Assembly: GCF_016624945.1 (NCBI RefSeq)
Contig: NZ_JACVUI010000001.1
Location: forward strand, 248,001 to 312,000
From: Acinetobacter sp. S54
Lineage (GTDB): Bacteria > Pseudomonadota > Gammaproteobacteria > Pseudomonadales > Moraxellaceae
Reading direction: 5' to 3'
DNA length: 64,000 nt
A model generated the notes under the pieces. It saw only the letters and a program-made list of their open reading frames with translations, ran no database searches and had not been told where the DNA came from. The position numbers and the translations under genes are program-made. Shown piece by piece: positions 43,664 to 53,812 of the stretch. How positions within the stretch are numbered: position 1 is the first letter of the stretch; each line of letters begins with the position of its first letter.

Positions 43664-44515
43664 ATGACGGTATCACGTACGCTTTGGCAGAATATTCAGC
43701 ATTATAGTTGGCTGGTACTTGGTGCTATCTGTTTATTGCTGGCATTGATCTTTTGGGCAATTACCAGTTCAGATAAAGTGGTGCAGGTCGAAAAGCAAGA
43801 TATTGCAGAGACACAGACACAAATTCAGCCTCAGAAAGTGACTGCAACCACTAATTTGGGTACTTTGTCTGATGAGGTGCGACCTTTGGATCTAACCATG
43901 CGTGTGATTACCGCTGGAAATCATGAAGCTGAGTTTCGTGGCACTAAATTCATGCAAGAAAATCAGAGAAATATGACGATTGAGTTGTTTCGTTCTTCTG
44001 ATGAAAATATCATTAAAAATTATCTAAAAAGTCAGACTGATCGTAAGAATTTTATTTATTTCCGTCTAAGTGGTGAAAATCAGGAAGAGCAATATGTTTT
44101 AGCTTATGGAATATTTAATCGTCAAGCCGAAGCGCAGACTCAACTTTCACAATTAAACTTAAAATTACCAGCATCGGTTCACCCTCAAGTGGTTTCTTTG
44201 GCAAATTATATGCCCTTAGTGAATGATTTAGGCTCTGAGGAAATCAAAGGAAGTGCGGGACAGCTATATAGTGTCAATTTAAGAAATGCCCCTATTCCCG
44301 TGGCACCAGCGCCAGTTCCTGTGCCAAATTTAGATACCTCTATGGCGACGACCTCAACTACAGTCACCCGACGAGATGATCAAGGCAACGTGGTGGATGT
44401 GCAACGACAGTCGAATATGGTCGTACCTCCTTCATCAGCTACAACAAATGCGCCTACTGCTGAAAATAAACCTGTGCGAAATGTCGAACGAGAGATCAGT
44501 GATCCCTTTAATTAA
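43664..44515 (+). CDS. DamX-like single-pass membrane protein with degenerate SPOR-type domain
   Basis: 283 aa. Cytosolic N-terminus of about 16 residues, one membrane segment (WLVLGAICLLLALIFWAI), then a periplasmic part. Residues about 100-190 contain two alpha/beta half-repeats (MTIELFRSSDENIIKNYL; YVLAYGIFNRQAEAQTQLSQL), which look like a SPOR fold. The C-terminus is a Pro/Val/Thr/Asn-rich disordered stretch. Position directly after aroK-aroB matches damX in enterics, a SPOR protein of the septal ring. Family is inferred from layout and position, not firm similarity. AGGTG lies 5 nt before the ATG. Its terminator overlaps an NtrC-like site. Confidence 0.6.
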   Translation: MTVSRTLWQNIQHYSWLVLGAICLLLALIFWAITSSDKVVQVEKQDIAETQTQIQPQKVTATTNLGTLSDEVRPLDLTMRVITAGNHEAEFRGTKFMQENQRNMTIELFRSSDENIIKNYLKSQTDRKNFIYFRLSGENQEEQYVLAYGIFNRQAEAQTQLSQLNLKLPASVHPQVVSLANYMPLVNDLGSEEIKGSAGQLYSVNLRNAPIPVAPAPVPVPNLDTSMATTSTTVTRRDDQGNVVDVQRQSNMVVPPSSATTNAPTAENKPVRNVEREISDPFN

Positions 44516-44517
44516 TT

Positions 44518-44543
44518 GATGCACCTTAATGGTGCTTTTTTAT
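44518..44543 (+). terminator. Terminator of the DamX-like gene, overlapping an NtrC-like site
   Basis: GCACC-ttaat-GGTGC (44521-44535) followed by six T residues. It is a compact Rho-independent terminator 5 nt after the stop codon. Confidence 0.7.
44520..44536. promoter_or_regulatory. NtrC-like enhancer site 1 upstream of gltB
   Basis: TGCACC-ttaat-GGTGCT matches the GCACC-N5-GGTGC pattern of NtrC sites exactly in both arms. It is centred about 160 bp upstream of the predicted gltB transcription start. Confidence 0.55.
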
Positions 44544-44559
44544 TAATAAAAGATTATTA

Positions 44560-44576
44560 TGCACAAATATGGTTCA
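44560..44576. promoter_or_regulatory. NtrC-like enhancer site 2 upstream of gltB
   Basis: TGCACA-aatat-GGTTCA, one mismatch per arm against TGCACC-N5-GGTGCA. Its centre lies 40 bp from site 1, close to four helical turns, as expected for cooperating dimers. Confidence 0.5.
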
Positions 44577-44661
44577 ATAAAAAGATCGTTTTTAAAGCAT
44601 TACAAAAATATAATAATATTTATTTTTTAAAATTAAATCACTTAGTTAAATAAAATTATTG

Positions 44662-44678
44662 TTGGCACTTTTTTTGCA
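44662..44678 (+). promoter_or_regulatory. Sigma-54 promoter of gltBD
   Basis: TTGGCAC-ttttt-TTGCA, a perfect match to the -24/-12 consensus. The GG (44664-44665) and GC (44676-44677) have the obligatory spacing. Transcription should start near 44689, about 270 nt before the gltB start codon. Confidence 0.8.
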
Positions 44679-44686
44679 TTATACAT

Positions 44687-44738
44687 GCGCTAATTGATTA
44701 CTTTGTCCCTATTTTGGCGCTAAAAAATTCAATTAGCG
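44687..44738 (+). promoter_or_regulatory. Competing inverted repeats at the start of the gltB leader
   Basis: CGCTAATTG (44688-44696) is the perfect complement of CAATTAGCG (44730-44738). The same 3' arm (TTAGCG, 44733-44738) can instead pair with CGCTAA at 44718-44723. The two stems exclude each other. The first arm begins at the predicted transcription start. Confidence 0.5.
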
Positions 44739-44957
44739 TGCGAAATCGTCATTTTTCACTGCGTTAAAACAGTGCGAAATAACTCAACACGTTTTTGCCC
44801 AGAAAATTACTGCCTTGAAATGCCAAACGGCGTATAGTCAGGGAGTAACGCAGAAATGGATTGTGGAACATTTAGCTTTACGTGAGTAATAGACAACGTC
44901 GCAAAGTAAATTGATCGTTTTATGCTCGAAAGAGCCATGTTGAAAGAAGGGTACGCT

Positions 44958-47900
44958 ATGCACTTGCCATCGCCTCATACTGTAGCTCCCGCTCAAGGTT
45001 TATATCAACCAGATGAGTTTAAAGATAACTGCGGTTTTGGTCTGATTGCCCATATGAAGGGTCAATCCAGTCATCATCTTGTTCAGACCGCAATTCACAG
45101 TTTAAGCTGTATGACCCATCGTGGTGGTATTGCCGCAGATGGCAAAACGGGAGATGGTTGTGGTTTATTACTGGCTATGCCTAAAGCTTTTTTTCGTGAT
45201 GAAGCGAAAAAGCTGAGTGATATTACCTTAAGTGAAATTTTTGCTGTGGGTACCGTTTTTTTAAATGTAGATCCAGCATTGGCACTTAATGCCAAAAATA
45301 CTTTAAATAAAGAAATTGAAGCAGAAGGCTTAAAAGTTCTGGCTTGGCGTGTTGTTCCAACCAATAACGATGTATTGGGGGAAATTGCGCTTCAATCATT
45401 GCCTGTGTTTGAACAGATTATTGTCAATTGCCCAATGGGCGTTACTGAAGTTGAATTTAACCGTAAGCTCTTCTTGGCTCGTCGTCGTGCAGAGCAAAAA
45501 TTACATAATGATAGCTCATTCTATGTAACGACTTTATCGTCAAATGTGATCAGTTATAAAGGCTTAATGATGCCTGCGGCAATTGCCGATTTCTATACTG
45601 ACCTTGCTGACGAACGTTTAACTTCACATATTGTGGTTTTCCATCAACGTTTCTCAACCAACACATTACCGCGCTGGCCTTTAGCGCAACCATTCCGTTA
45701 TTTGGCGCATAATGGTGAAATTAATACGATTACTGCTAATCGTAACTGGGCGTTAGCGCGTACGCCTAAATTTGAAAATCCATTACTACCAGGTTTAACT
45801 GAATTGAATCCAATCGTGAACCGTACTGGGTCGGATTCTTCAAGTTTGGATAACATGTTGGAAATTTTGGTCGGTGGTGGCATGGATTTATTCCGTGCGC
45901 TACGTATGTTGGTTCCACCCGCTTGGCAAAACGTTGAAACTTTAGATGCTGACTTACGTGCATTTTATGAGTTTAACTCAAAACACATGGAAGCTTGGGA
46001 TGGGCCTGCTGGTTTAGTTATTCAGGATGGCCGTCATGCAATCTGTATGCTGGATCGTAACGGTTTGCGTCCTGCGCGTTGGGTCATTACTAAAAATGAT
46101 TACATCACACTTGCTTCTGAAATTGGGGTATGGGACTACGAACCTGAAGATGTAATTTCTAAAGGTCGTGTAGGTCCTGGTCAAATTCTGGTGGTCGATA
46201 CATTTACTGGTAAATTACTAGATACCAATGATGTCAGCACTCATCTGAAAAAAATGCGTCCATACCGTGAATGGTTGCGTGAGCATGCCTTACGCTTACA
46301 GGCAGATCCTGAACTTGAAGAAAAATTATCGGAGCAAGGTCTGGTTGGGGACGCCTTAAAAACCGCCCAAAAAATGTTCATGGTAACGTTTGAAGAACGT
46401 GATCAGATGTTACGTCCAATCGCTGAAAGTGGTCAGGAAGCAGTTGGCTCAATGGGTGATGATACACCTATGGCGGTGTTATCACGTCAGGTCCGCCATG
46501 TTTCTGATTATTTCCGTCAGCAATTTGCACAGGTGACCAATCCACCGATCGACCCATTACGTGAGTCGATTGTCATGTCACTTGAAACTTGTTTGGGCCG
46601 TGAACAAAATGTTTTTGAGCAAGGACCTGAGCATGCAGATCGTCTGATTATTTCAAGTCCAGTGCTTTCCAATTCTAAAATGCATCAATTGCGCAATTTA
46701 AACCGTACTGGTTATGAAATTGCAGAAATTGATCTGAATTATCGTGAAGAAGAAGGCTTACAAGCTGCGATCAATCGTATTTGTGAAGAATCTGCACAAG
46801 CAATCCGTGATGGTCAAACTTTATTGATTCTTTCTGATAAAAATTTAAGTCAGGGACATTTACCAGCCAATGCTGCGTTGGCAACTGGTGCAGTACATCA
46901 TCATTTGATTCAGACGGGTTTGCGTACAGATGCCAACATTATTGTTGAAACTGGTGTGGCACGTGATGCCCATCAATTTGCAGTATTGCTCGGTTTTGGT
47001 GCAACGGCGGTTTATCCTTACCTTGCCTATGATGTGATCAATGATTTGATTGCAAAAGGTGAGTTATTGGGAGATCCAGTACACGCCCAAGCGAACTTCC
47101 GTAAAGGTATTGATAAAGGCTTGTTGAAAGTTCTCTCTAAAATGGGGATTTCAACAGTTGCTTCTTATCGTGGTGGGCAGTTGTTTGAGGCGGTGGGCTT
47201 ATCTTCTGAAGTGGTTTCAAAATGCTTTACGGGTGTACCAAGCCGTATTCAGGGTGCAACTTTTGTTGACCTTGAAAATGATCAGAAAAAACTGGCTGAT
47301 TTGGCATGGAAAGCACGTAAGCCGATTGATCAGGGGGGTATGCTGAAGTTCGTATTTGGCAAGGAATATCATGCTTTTAACCCAGATGTAATCAATGCTT
47401 TACATAAAGCAGTACGTTCAGGCAACTATGCTGACTTTAAAGAATATGCTGAACTGGTAAATAGTCGTCCAATCGCCACGATCCGTGATTTATTCAAGTT
47501 AAAAACGACTGATTCAATTCCTGTTGAACAAGTTGAATCAGTTGAGGCGATTTTACCTCGTTTTGACTCTGCGGGTATGTCATTAGGCGCATTATCACCA
47601 GAAGCTCATGAAGCGATTGCGATTGCTATGAACACCATTGGTGGTCGTTCGAACTCAGGTGAGGGCGGTGAAGATCCAGCGCGTTACGGTACAATTCGTA
47701 ACTCGAAAATTAAGCAGATCGCATCGGGCCGTTTTGGTGTAACGCCAGCATATTTGACTTCTGCGGAAGTATTGCAGATTAAAGTCGCGCAGGGTGCTAA
47801 ACCGGGTGAAGGTGGTCAATTACCGGGCGGTAAAGTGAATGGACTAATTGCACGTTTACGTTATTCAGTTCCAGGTGTGACGCTTATTTCTCCACCACCG

Positions 47901-49439
47901 CATCATGATATTTACTCGATTGAGGATCTATCACAGTTGATTTTTGACTTGAAACAAGTCAATCCTCAAGCCATGGTTTCAGTGAAATTAGTATCTGAAC
48001 CAGGTGTAGGAACAATTGCAGCAGGTGTTGCTAAAGCTTACGCTGACTTCATTACCATTTCTGGTTATGACGGTGGTACAGCGGCTTCTCCACTTTCATC
48101 TATCCACCATGCGGGTTCACCATGGGAATTGGGTCTGTCTGAAGCACATCAAGCTCTTCGCGTGAACGACCTACGTGGTAAAGTCCGTGTACAAACCGAT
48201 GGTGGTTTGAAAACTGGTCTGGATGTCGTAAAGGCAGCGATTTTGGGTGCAGAAAGTTTTGGTTTTGGTTCAACGCCAATGATTGCACTGGGCTGTAAAT
48301 ACTTGCGGATCTGCCATTTGAATAACTGTGCTACGGGTGTTGCAACTCAACAAGACAAACTGCGTCAGGATCATTACATTGGTGAACCTGAAATGCTCAT
48401 CAATTTCTTCCATTTTATTGCGGAAGAAACTCGTGAGTGGCTCGCTGCATTAGGTGTTGCCTCCCTTAAAGATTTGATTGGCCGGGTGGATTTACTTGAA
48501 GTGTTACCGGGTGAAACCGATAAGCATGCTCATCTTGATTTGACACCATTGTTACAGTCACATCCTGCAGCAGAAGGTAAAGCGCAGTACTGCGAAGTTC
48601 AAGGTAATGAGCCATTCGATAAAGGCTTGTTGGCTGAGCGTATGGTAGAAGAAATGCTTCCAGCCATTGAAGCCGGTACGGGTGGTGAATTCAATTTTGC
48701 AGTCGGTAACTGTGATCGTTCAATTGGTGCACGTATTTCAGGTGAAATTGCACGCCGTTATGGCAATCTGGACATGGAATCTCATCCAGTCATCATGAAC
48801 CTGAAAGGAACCGCAGGCCAGTCATTGGGTGTGTGGAATGCAGGCGGTTTGCATATTAAACTTGAAGGTGATGCTAACGACTATGTGGGTAAAGGTATGG
48901 CAGGTGGACGAGTCTCAATCTTCCCACCAAAAGGTTCGCCATTCCAGACTCAACATACTGCGATTATTGGTAACACCTGTATGTATGGTGCAACTGGCGG
49001 TAAATTATTTGCTGCGGGTACGGCGGGCGAACGATTTGCAGTACGTAACTCAGGTGCCTTTGCTGTGATTGAAGGTGCAGGCGATCACTGTTGTGAATAC
49101 ATGACGGGCGGTATTGTGACTGTGCTTGGTAAGGTAGGTCATAACTTCGGTGCTGGTATGACAGGTGGTTTTGCTTATGTACTCGATCTGGATAATGACT
49201 TTGTCGATTATTACAATCATGAATTGATTGACCTGACTCGTATTTCTACAGAGTCGATGGAAGAACATCAACAATTCTTGCTTCGTATTCTAGACGAACA
49301 CATTAAAGAAACAGGTAGTGCTTGGGCCTATAAGATCCGCAATGAGTTTGATTTTTACAGTCGGAAGTTCTGGCTTGTAAAACCAAAAGCTGCTAATTTG
49401 CTCACGCTTTTGAAAGCCACTCAAGCTGATCCTCAATAA
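44958..49439 (+). CDS. gltB: Glutamate synthase (NADPH) large subunit
   Basis: 1493 aa from the ATG at 44958, preceded by GAAGGG at 6 nt; upstream in-frame ATGs at 44922 and 44937 lack ribosome sites. A 24-residue propeptide precedes the N-terminal nucleophile Cys25 (DNCGFG). Then the class II glutaminase domain, central domain, FMN-binding synthase domain ([26 protein letters not shown]), a 3Fe-4S cluster motif [12 protein letters not shown], and a C-terminal GXGXG beta-helix. It takes the amide of glutamine, via an internal ammonia tunnel, to 2-oxoglutarate, giving two glutamates. Works with GltD. Upstream elements suggest sigma-54/NtrC nitrogen control. Confidence 0.96.
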   Translation: MHLPSPHTVAPAQGLYQPDEFKDNCGFGLIAHMKGQSSHHLVQTAIHSLSCMTHRGGIAADGKTGDGCGLLLAMPKAFFRDEAKKLSDITLSEIFAVGTVFLNVDPALALNAKNTLNKEIEAEGLKVLAWRVVPTNNDVLGEIALQSLPVFEQIIVNCPMGVTEVEFNRKLFLARRRAEQKLHNDSSFYVTTLSSNVISYKGLMMPAAIADFYTDLADERLTSHIVVFHQRFSTNTLPRWPLAQPFRYLAHNGEINTITANRNWALARTPKFENPLLPGLTELNPIVNRTGSDSSSLDNMLEILVGGGMDLFRALRMLVPPAWQNVETLDADLRAFYEFNSKHMEAWDGPAGLVIQDGRHAICMLDRNGLRPARWVITKNDYITLASEIGVWDYEPEDVISKGRVGPGQILVVDTFTGKLLDTNDVSTHLKKMRPYREWLREHALRLQADPELEEKLSEQGLVGDALKTAQKMFMVTFEERDQMLRPIAESGQEAVGSMGDDTPMAVLSRQVRHVSDYFRQQFAQVTNPPIDPLRESIVMSLETCLGREQNVFEQGPEHADRLIISSPVLSNSKMHQLRNLNRTGYEIAEIDLNYREEEGLQAAINRICEESAQAIRDGQTLLILSDKNLSQGHLPANAALATGAVHHHLIQTGLRTDANIIVETGVARDAHQFAVLLGFGATAVYPYLAYDVINDLIAKGELLGDPVHAQANFRKGIDKGLLKVLSKMGISTVASYRGGQLFEAVGLSSEVVSKCFTGVPSRIQGATFVDLENDQKKLADLAWKARKPIDQGGMLKFVFGKEYHAFNPDVINALHKAVRSGNYADFKEYAELVNSRPIATIRDLFKLKTTDSIPVEQVESVEAILPRFDSAGMSLGALSPEAHEAIAIAMNTIGGRSNSGEGGEDPARYGTIRNSKIKQIASGRFGVTPAYLTSAEVLQIKVAQGAKPGEGGQLPGGKVNGLIARLRYSVPGVTLISPPPHHDIYSIEDLSQLIFDLKQVNPQAMVSVKLVSEPGVGTIAAGVAKAYADFITISGYDGGTAASPLSSIHHAGSPWELGLSEAHQALRVNDLRGKVRVQTDGGLKTGLDVVKAAILGAESFGFGSTPMIALGCKYLRICHLNNCATGVATQQDKLRQDHYIGEPEMLINFFHFIAEETREWLAALGVASLKDLIGRVDLLEVLPGETDKHAHLDLTPLLQSHPAAEGKAQYCEVQGNEPFDKGLLAERMVEEMLPAIEAGTGGEFNFAVGNCDRSIGARISGEIARRYGNLDMESHPVIMNLKGTAGQSLGVWNAGGLHIKLEGDANDYVGKGMAGGRVSIFPPKGSPFQTQHTAIIGNTCMYGATGGKLFAAGTAGERFAVRNSGAFAVIEGAGDHCCEYMTGGIVTVLGKVGHNFGAGMTGGFAYVLDLDNDFVDYYNHELIDLTRISTESMEEHQQFLLRILDEHIKETGSAWAYKIRNEFDFYSRKFWLVKPKAANLLTLLKATQADPQ

Positions 49440-49464
49440 TTCCACTACTGCATATACATAGGCA

Positions 49465-50930
<1,466 letters not shown>

Positions 50931-50956
50931 AATCTAGATATTCAAAAAGCTAGTTT

Positions 50957-50983
50957 AAGCCCGCAGTGATGCGGGCTTTTTAT
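50957..50983 (+). terminator. gltBD terminator
   Basis: AAGCCCGCA and TGCGGGCTT pair around a 4-nt loop, followed by T residues. Its end overlaps the stop codon of the convergent lysR gene. Confidence 0.88.
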
Positions 50984-51861
50984 TGAGGGGCAAAGGACAG
51001 AAGTTTTAGAAAATTATCGAGCAAAATAGAGGTGTTGTGTCGGTTCCAGATACAATGAGTTTCTGACAAAATTTGATTGTTCTCAATCTCAATAAATCGC
51101 GCATGATCTTTTTTTAAGGATTGCATGGATTTAGGTACCAGAGCAATTCCTAAGCCTAGTTCTACAAACTCTACTATGGTTAACCAATTACGTACTTCAT
51201 GCATGAGATTCGGACTAAAACCTGCATTGACACAAATTGCGGTAATTTGATCATGATAATAAGGAGAAACCGCGCGTGGAAATAAAATGAATGGCTCATG
51301 TTGTAAAAGCTTGAGATCAATACTGTCTTGGATTGCTAAAGGATGTGATTTGGGCATACAACAGACAAACTCTTCAGCCAGAAATAAACGATGTGCAATT
51401 TGTTCAGCAGGATTAAGTGTATGCACAAAACCCAAATTAATTTGTTCCTGTTTTATGGCCTGAAATTGTTCATAAGAGTTAAGTTCTTTGAGGCTAACAT
51501 CGACTTGGGGGTATTGTTGTTGAAATTGGGAAATATAGTGGTGAAGACCACGAAATAAAGTGGAGCTGGTAAACCCAATTCGTAAATGTCCAATCGTTCC
51601 TTGCGCGACACGCTCGCCAATGTGCTGCATTTCGTCGGCATGTTTGAGTAACATTAATGCTTCGCGATAAAACAAAGCACCTGCATCTGTAAGAGCCACA
51701 TTCTTATTATTTCGCACAAATAGCGCAAAGCCTAAATTAGATTCCAATTGTTGAATGCTGATACTGAGCGGCGGTTGTGAAATATGTAAACGTTGCGCTG
51801 CACGACCAAAATGTAGCTCTTCTGCGACAGTGACAAAATAGCGTAATTGTTTAAGATTCAT
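50980..51861 (-). CDS. LysR-type transcriptional regulator of the adjacent catabolic genes
   Basis: 293 aa. N-terminal winged helix-turn-helix (LKQLRYFVTVAEELHFGRAA then RLHISQPPLSISIQQLE), linker helix, and two-lobed effector domain (HLRIGFTSSTLFRGL; GFVHTLNPAEQIAHRLF; LGLGIALVPKSM). The DNA-binding region is close to the BenM/CatM-like group that control aromatic and carboxylate catabolism. It is divergent from the acyl-CoA dehydrogenase gene with 192 bp between them, the classic LysR arrangement; the effector is likely a substrate or CoA intermediate of that pathway (inference). Start ATG with AGGA upstream. Confidence 0.88.
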   Translation of the reverse strand: MNLKQLRYFVTVAEELHFGRAAQRLHISQPPLSISIQQLESNLGFALFVRNNKNVALTDAGALFYREALMLLKHADEMQHIGERVAQGTIGHLRIGFTSSTLFRGLHHYISQFQQQYPQVDVSLKELNSYEQFQAIKQEQINLGFVHTLNPAEQIAHRLFLAEEFVCCMPKSHPLAIQDSIDLKLLQHEPFILFPRAVSPYYHDQITAICVNAGFSPNLMHEVRNWLTIVEFVELGLGIALVPKSMQSLKKDHARFIEIENNQILSETHCIWNRHNTSILLDNFLKLLSFAPQ

Positions 51862-51938
51862 TGGATTATCCTGATTTTTTATCGATCATCTATCCTGATG
51901 CGGAATTTAATAGAACGCTTAATCCTCACAATTAAAAC

Positions 51939-51951
51939 ATATCTTCGATAT
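51939..51951. promoter_or_regulatory. Candidate LysR operator
   Basis: ATATC-ttc-GATAT, a perfect palindrome, lies mid-way in the divergent intergenic region, about 103 bp before the acyl-CoA dehydrogenase start. A direct repeat TTTAAATCAA follows at 51956-51965 and 52015-52024, the second near the ribosome site. Confidence 0.45.
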
Positions 51952-52053
51952 TTTTTTTAAATCAAACCATGCAAATAATATATTTTACACCGTATTGCTC
52001 ACTCTCTAAGCTGATTTAAATCAAGGAAAATAGTCCTAAAACACGGAGTGAGC

Positions 52054-53799
52054 ATGGTCAGCTTGAATGTCATTTATCAATTGGAAGCCGATAATAATAT
52101 TCCAGATCGTCATGGACAGAATTTTTTTAATCAAGATCCAGTCTTTAGAAAACTGCTACAAATTTATTTGCCGAATGAGCTTTATCAGCATTTATTGCCT
52201 CATTTGGAACAGCTTGGCGCTGATGTTGGTGGTGATCTAGATAGTTTGGCTTTAAGTGCAGATAAAAATCCGCCCACCTTGCAATACCGTAATCGTCGTG
52301 GCTTTAATGAACAAAAAGTCAGAAAACATCCTGATTACATCGCGCTAGAGAAAAAAGCCTATATCGATTTAGGTCTCGCCAGTATGTCGCATAAGAAAGG
52401 CATATTGGGTTGGCCAGAAGTAATGCCGCCAATGGCGAAATATGCGTTAACTTATCTTTTTGTACAGGCAGAATTCGGTCTATGTTGTCCAGTCAGCATG
52501 ACTGACTCCTTAACCCATACCATGTGTAAATATGCAGCCCCAGAAATTATAGAAAAATATCTACCTAATTTGCTGACCTCAGATTTTGATCATTTAACTC
52601 AGGGTGCCATGTTTATGACAGAACAGGGCGCAGGTTCTGATGTATCAGGAATTACCACGCTCGCGACGCAAAAAGAAGGTGAATGGTTTTTAACGGGAGA
52701 CAAATGGTTTTGTTCTAATCCTGATGCTGGGCTTGCAATGGTATTGGCACATGTTGAAGGGGCTCCACAAGGCATGAAAGGACTGGGGCTATTTCTTATG
52801 CCAAAATTTCTGGACAATGGTTGCCATAATCATTATCAGATTTTGCGACTAAAAGATAAGTTGGGAACGCGCTCGATGGCCAGTGGTGAAATTTCGCTAC
52901 AAGGTGCCAAAGCCTATTTGTTGGGAGAGATAGGGCGTGGTTTTCAGCAAATGGCCGATATGATTAATTTATCACGGTTGTCTAATGGTGTTCGTGCCGC
53001 AGGCCTAATGCGACGTGCAGTCGGTGAGGCTCTGTATATTTGTCAAAACCGTCAGGCTTTTGGTCAATATTTACAGGATTTACCTTTGCAGCGTAAGCAA
53101 CTGTTAAAAATGATGTTACCAAGCGAACAGGCACGCACAATGATGCTGCATACCGCACGTTTATTGCATGCCTCTAAAGCGGGAGATGAACAAGCGGCAA
53201 GCTGTGTACGTATTTTGACACCTTTAATTAAATTTAGAGCTTGCCGTGATGCGCGCAAAGTCACGGGTGATGCCATGGAAGTGCGTGGTGGTTGTGGTTA
53301 TATCGAAGAATGGTCAGACCCTCGTATTTTGCGTGATGCACATCTAGGTTCAATATGGGAAGGCACCAGTAATATTGTGGCACTTGATGTAATTCGCGCT
53401 GCACAGCGAGCTAAAGCATTGGCTGCACTAAAACCCTATCTTTTACAGTTACTCAAAGATCAAAACATTCCTGAAATGAGCCGTCAGCTTTTGACTCAGA
53501 AACTTGAGCAAGTTGAAGTCCTCATTAACTCGATTATTAATGAGAAAAATGAGGCAGATACCCGTAAAGCGGCTTCTGCACTGTATCACATCACAACCGC
53601 CATCATGATGGCATGGGAGTCGGTACAGATTGAAAAACATTGGCAGCGTTTGGCTTGGGCGCATCTGGTGGTGAAATTCAAACTCAGTGCCATCGATCCT
53701 TTACAGGCTGATCATACCCACCAGCATGAAAATGTTGAAAGTCTACTCATTCAACACAGTGAGTTAAAGCTCGAACAAGCGATGTCGATTTTAAATTAA
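52054..53799 (+). CDS. AidB-like acyl-CoA dehydrogenase
   Basis: 581 aa from the ATG at 52054, as GGAG sits 5 nt upstream; the GTG at 52048 is part of that ribosome site. Much longer than a standard acyl-CoA dehydrogenase (about 380). Central FAD/acyl-CoA region: AMFMTEQGAGSDVSG, GDKWFCSNPDAG, LRLKDKLGTRSMASGE. The C-terminal helical domain has EVRGGCGYIEEW and the catalytic-Glu region SIWEGTSNIV. N- and C-terminal extensions match the AidB type. AidB itself binds DNA, but relatives are metabolic dehydrogenases. Followed 13 nt later by the CoA-transferase gene. Substrate unknown. Confidence 0.85.
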   Translation: MVSLNVIYQLEADNNIPDRHGQNFFNQDPVFRKLLQIYLPNELYQHLLPHLEQLGADVGGDLDSLALSADKNPPTLQYRNRRGFNEQKVRKHPDYIALEKKAYIDLGLASMSHKKGILGWPEVMPPMAKYALTYLFVQAEFGLCCPVSMTDSLTHTMCKYAAPEIIEKYLPNLLTSDFDHLTQGAMFMTEQGAGSDVSGITTLATQKEGEWFLTGDKWFCSNPDAGLAMVLAHVEGAPQGMKGLGLFLMPKFLDNGCHNHYQILRLKDKLGTRSMASGEISLQGAKAYLLGEIGRGFQQMADMINLSRLSNGVRAAGLMRRAVGEALYICQNRQAFGQYLQDLPLQRKQLLKMMLPSEQARTMMLHTARLLHASKAGDEQAASCVRILTPLIKFRACRDARKVTGDAMEVRGGCGYIEEWSDPRILRDAHLGSIWEGTSNIVALDVIRAAQRAKALAALKPYLLQLLKDQNIPEMSRQLLTQKLEQVEVLINSIINEKNEADTRKAASALYHITTAIMMAWESVQIEKHWQRLAWAHLVVKFKLSAIDPLQADHTHQHENVESLLIQHSELKLEQAMSILN

Positions 53800-53812
53800 G
53801 GAGCATTCAAGG

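Larger units (their letters stand above)
44516..44957. other. gltBD control region (442 bp)
   Basis: No protein gene. In order: the terminator/NtrC-like site (44518-44543), a second NtrC-like site (44560-44576), an AT-rich stretch, a perfect sigma-54 promoter (44662-44678) and a leader of about 270 nt with competing stems, ending at the gltB ribosome site GAAGGG. A 9-codon frame at 44856-44885 is present but has a poorly spaced ribosome site. Confidence 0.75.

Noticed and set aside
44856-44885. 9-codon upstream frame (MDCGTFSFT) in the gltB leader
   Set aside because: GGGAG is about 10 nt away, a poor spacing, and the peptide has no run of regulatory codons such as Gln or Glu, so a leader-peptide attenuator is not supported.
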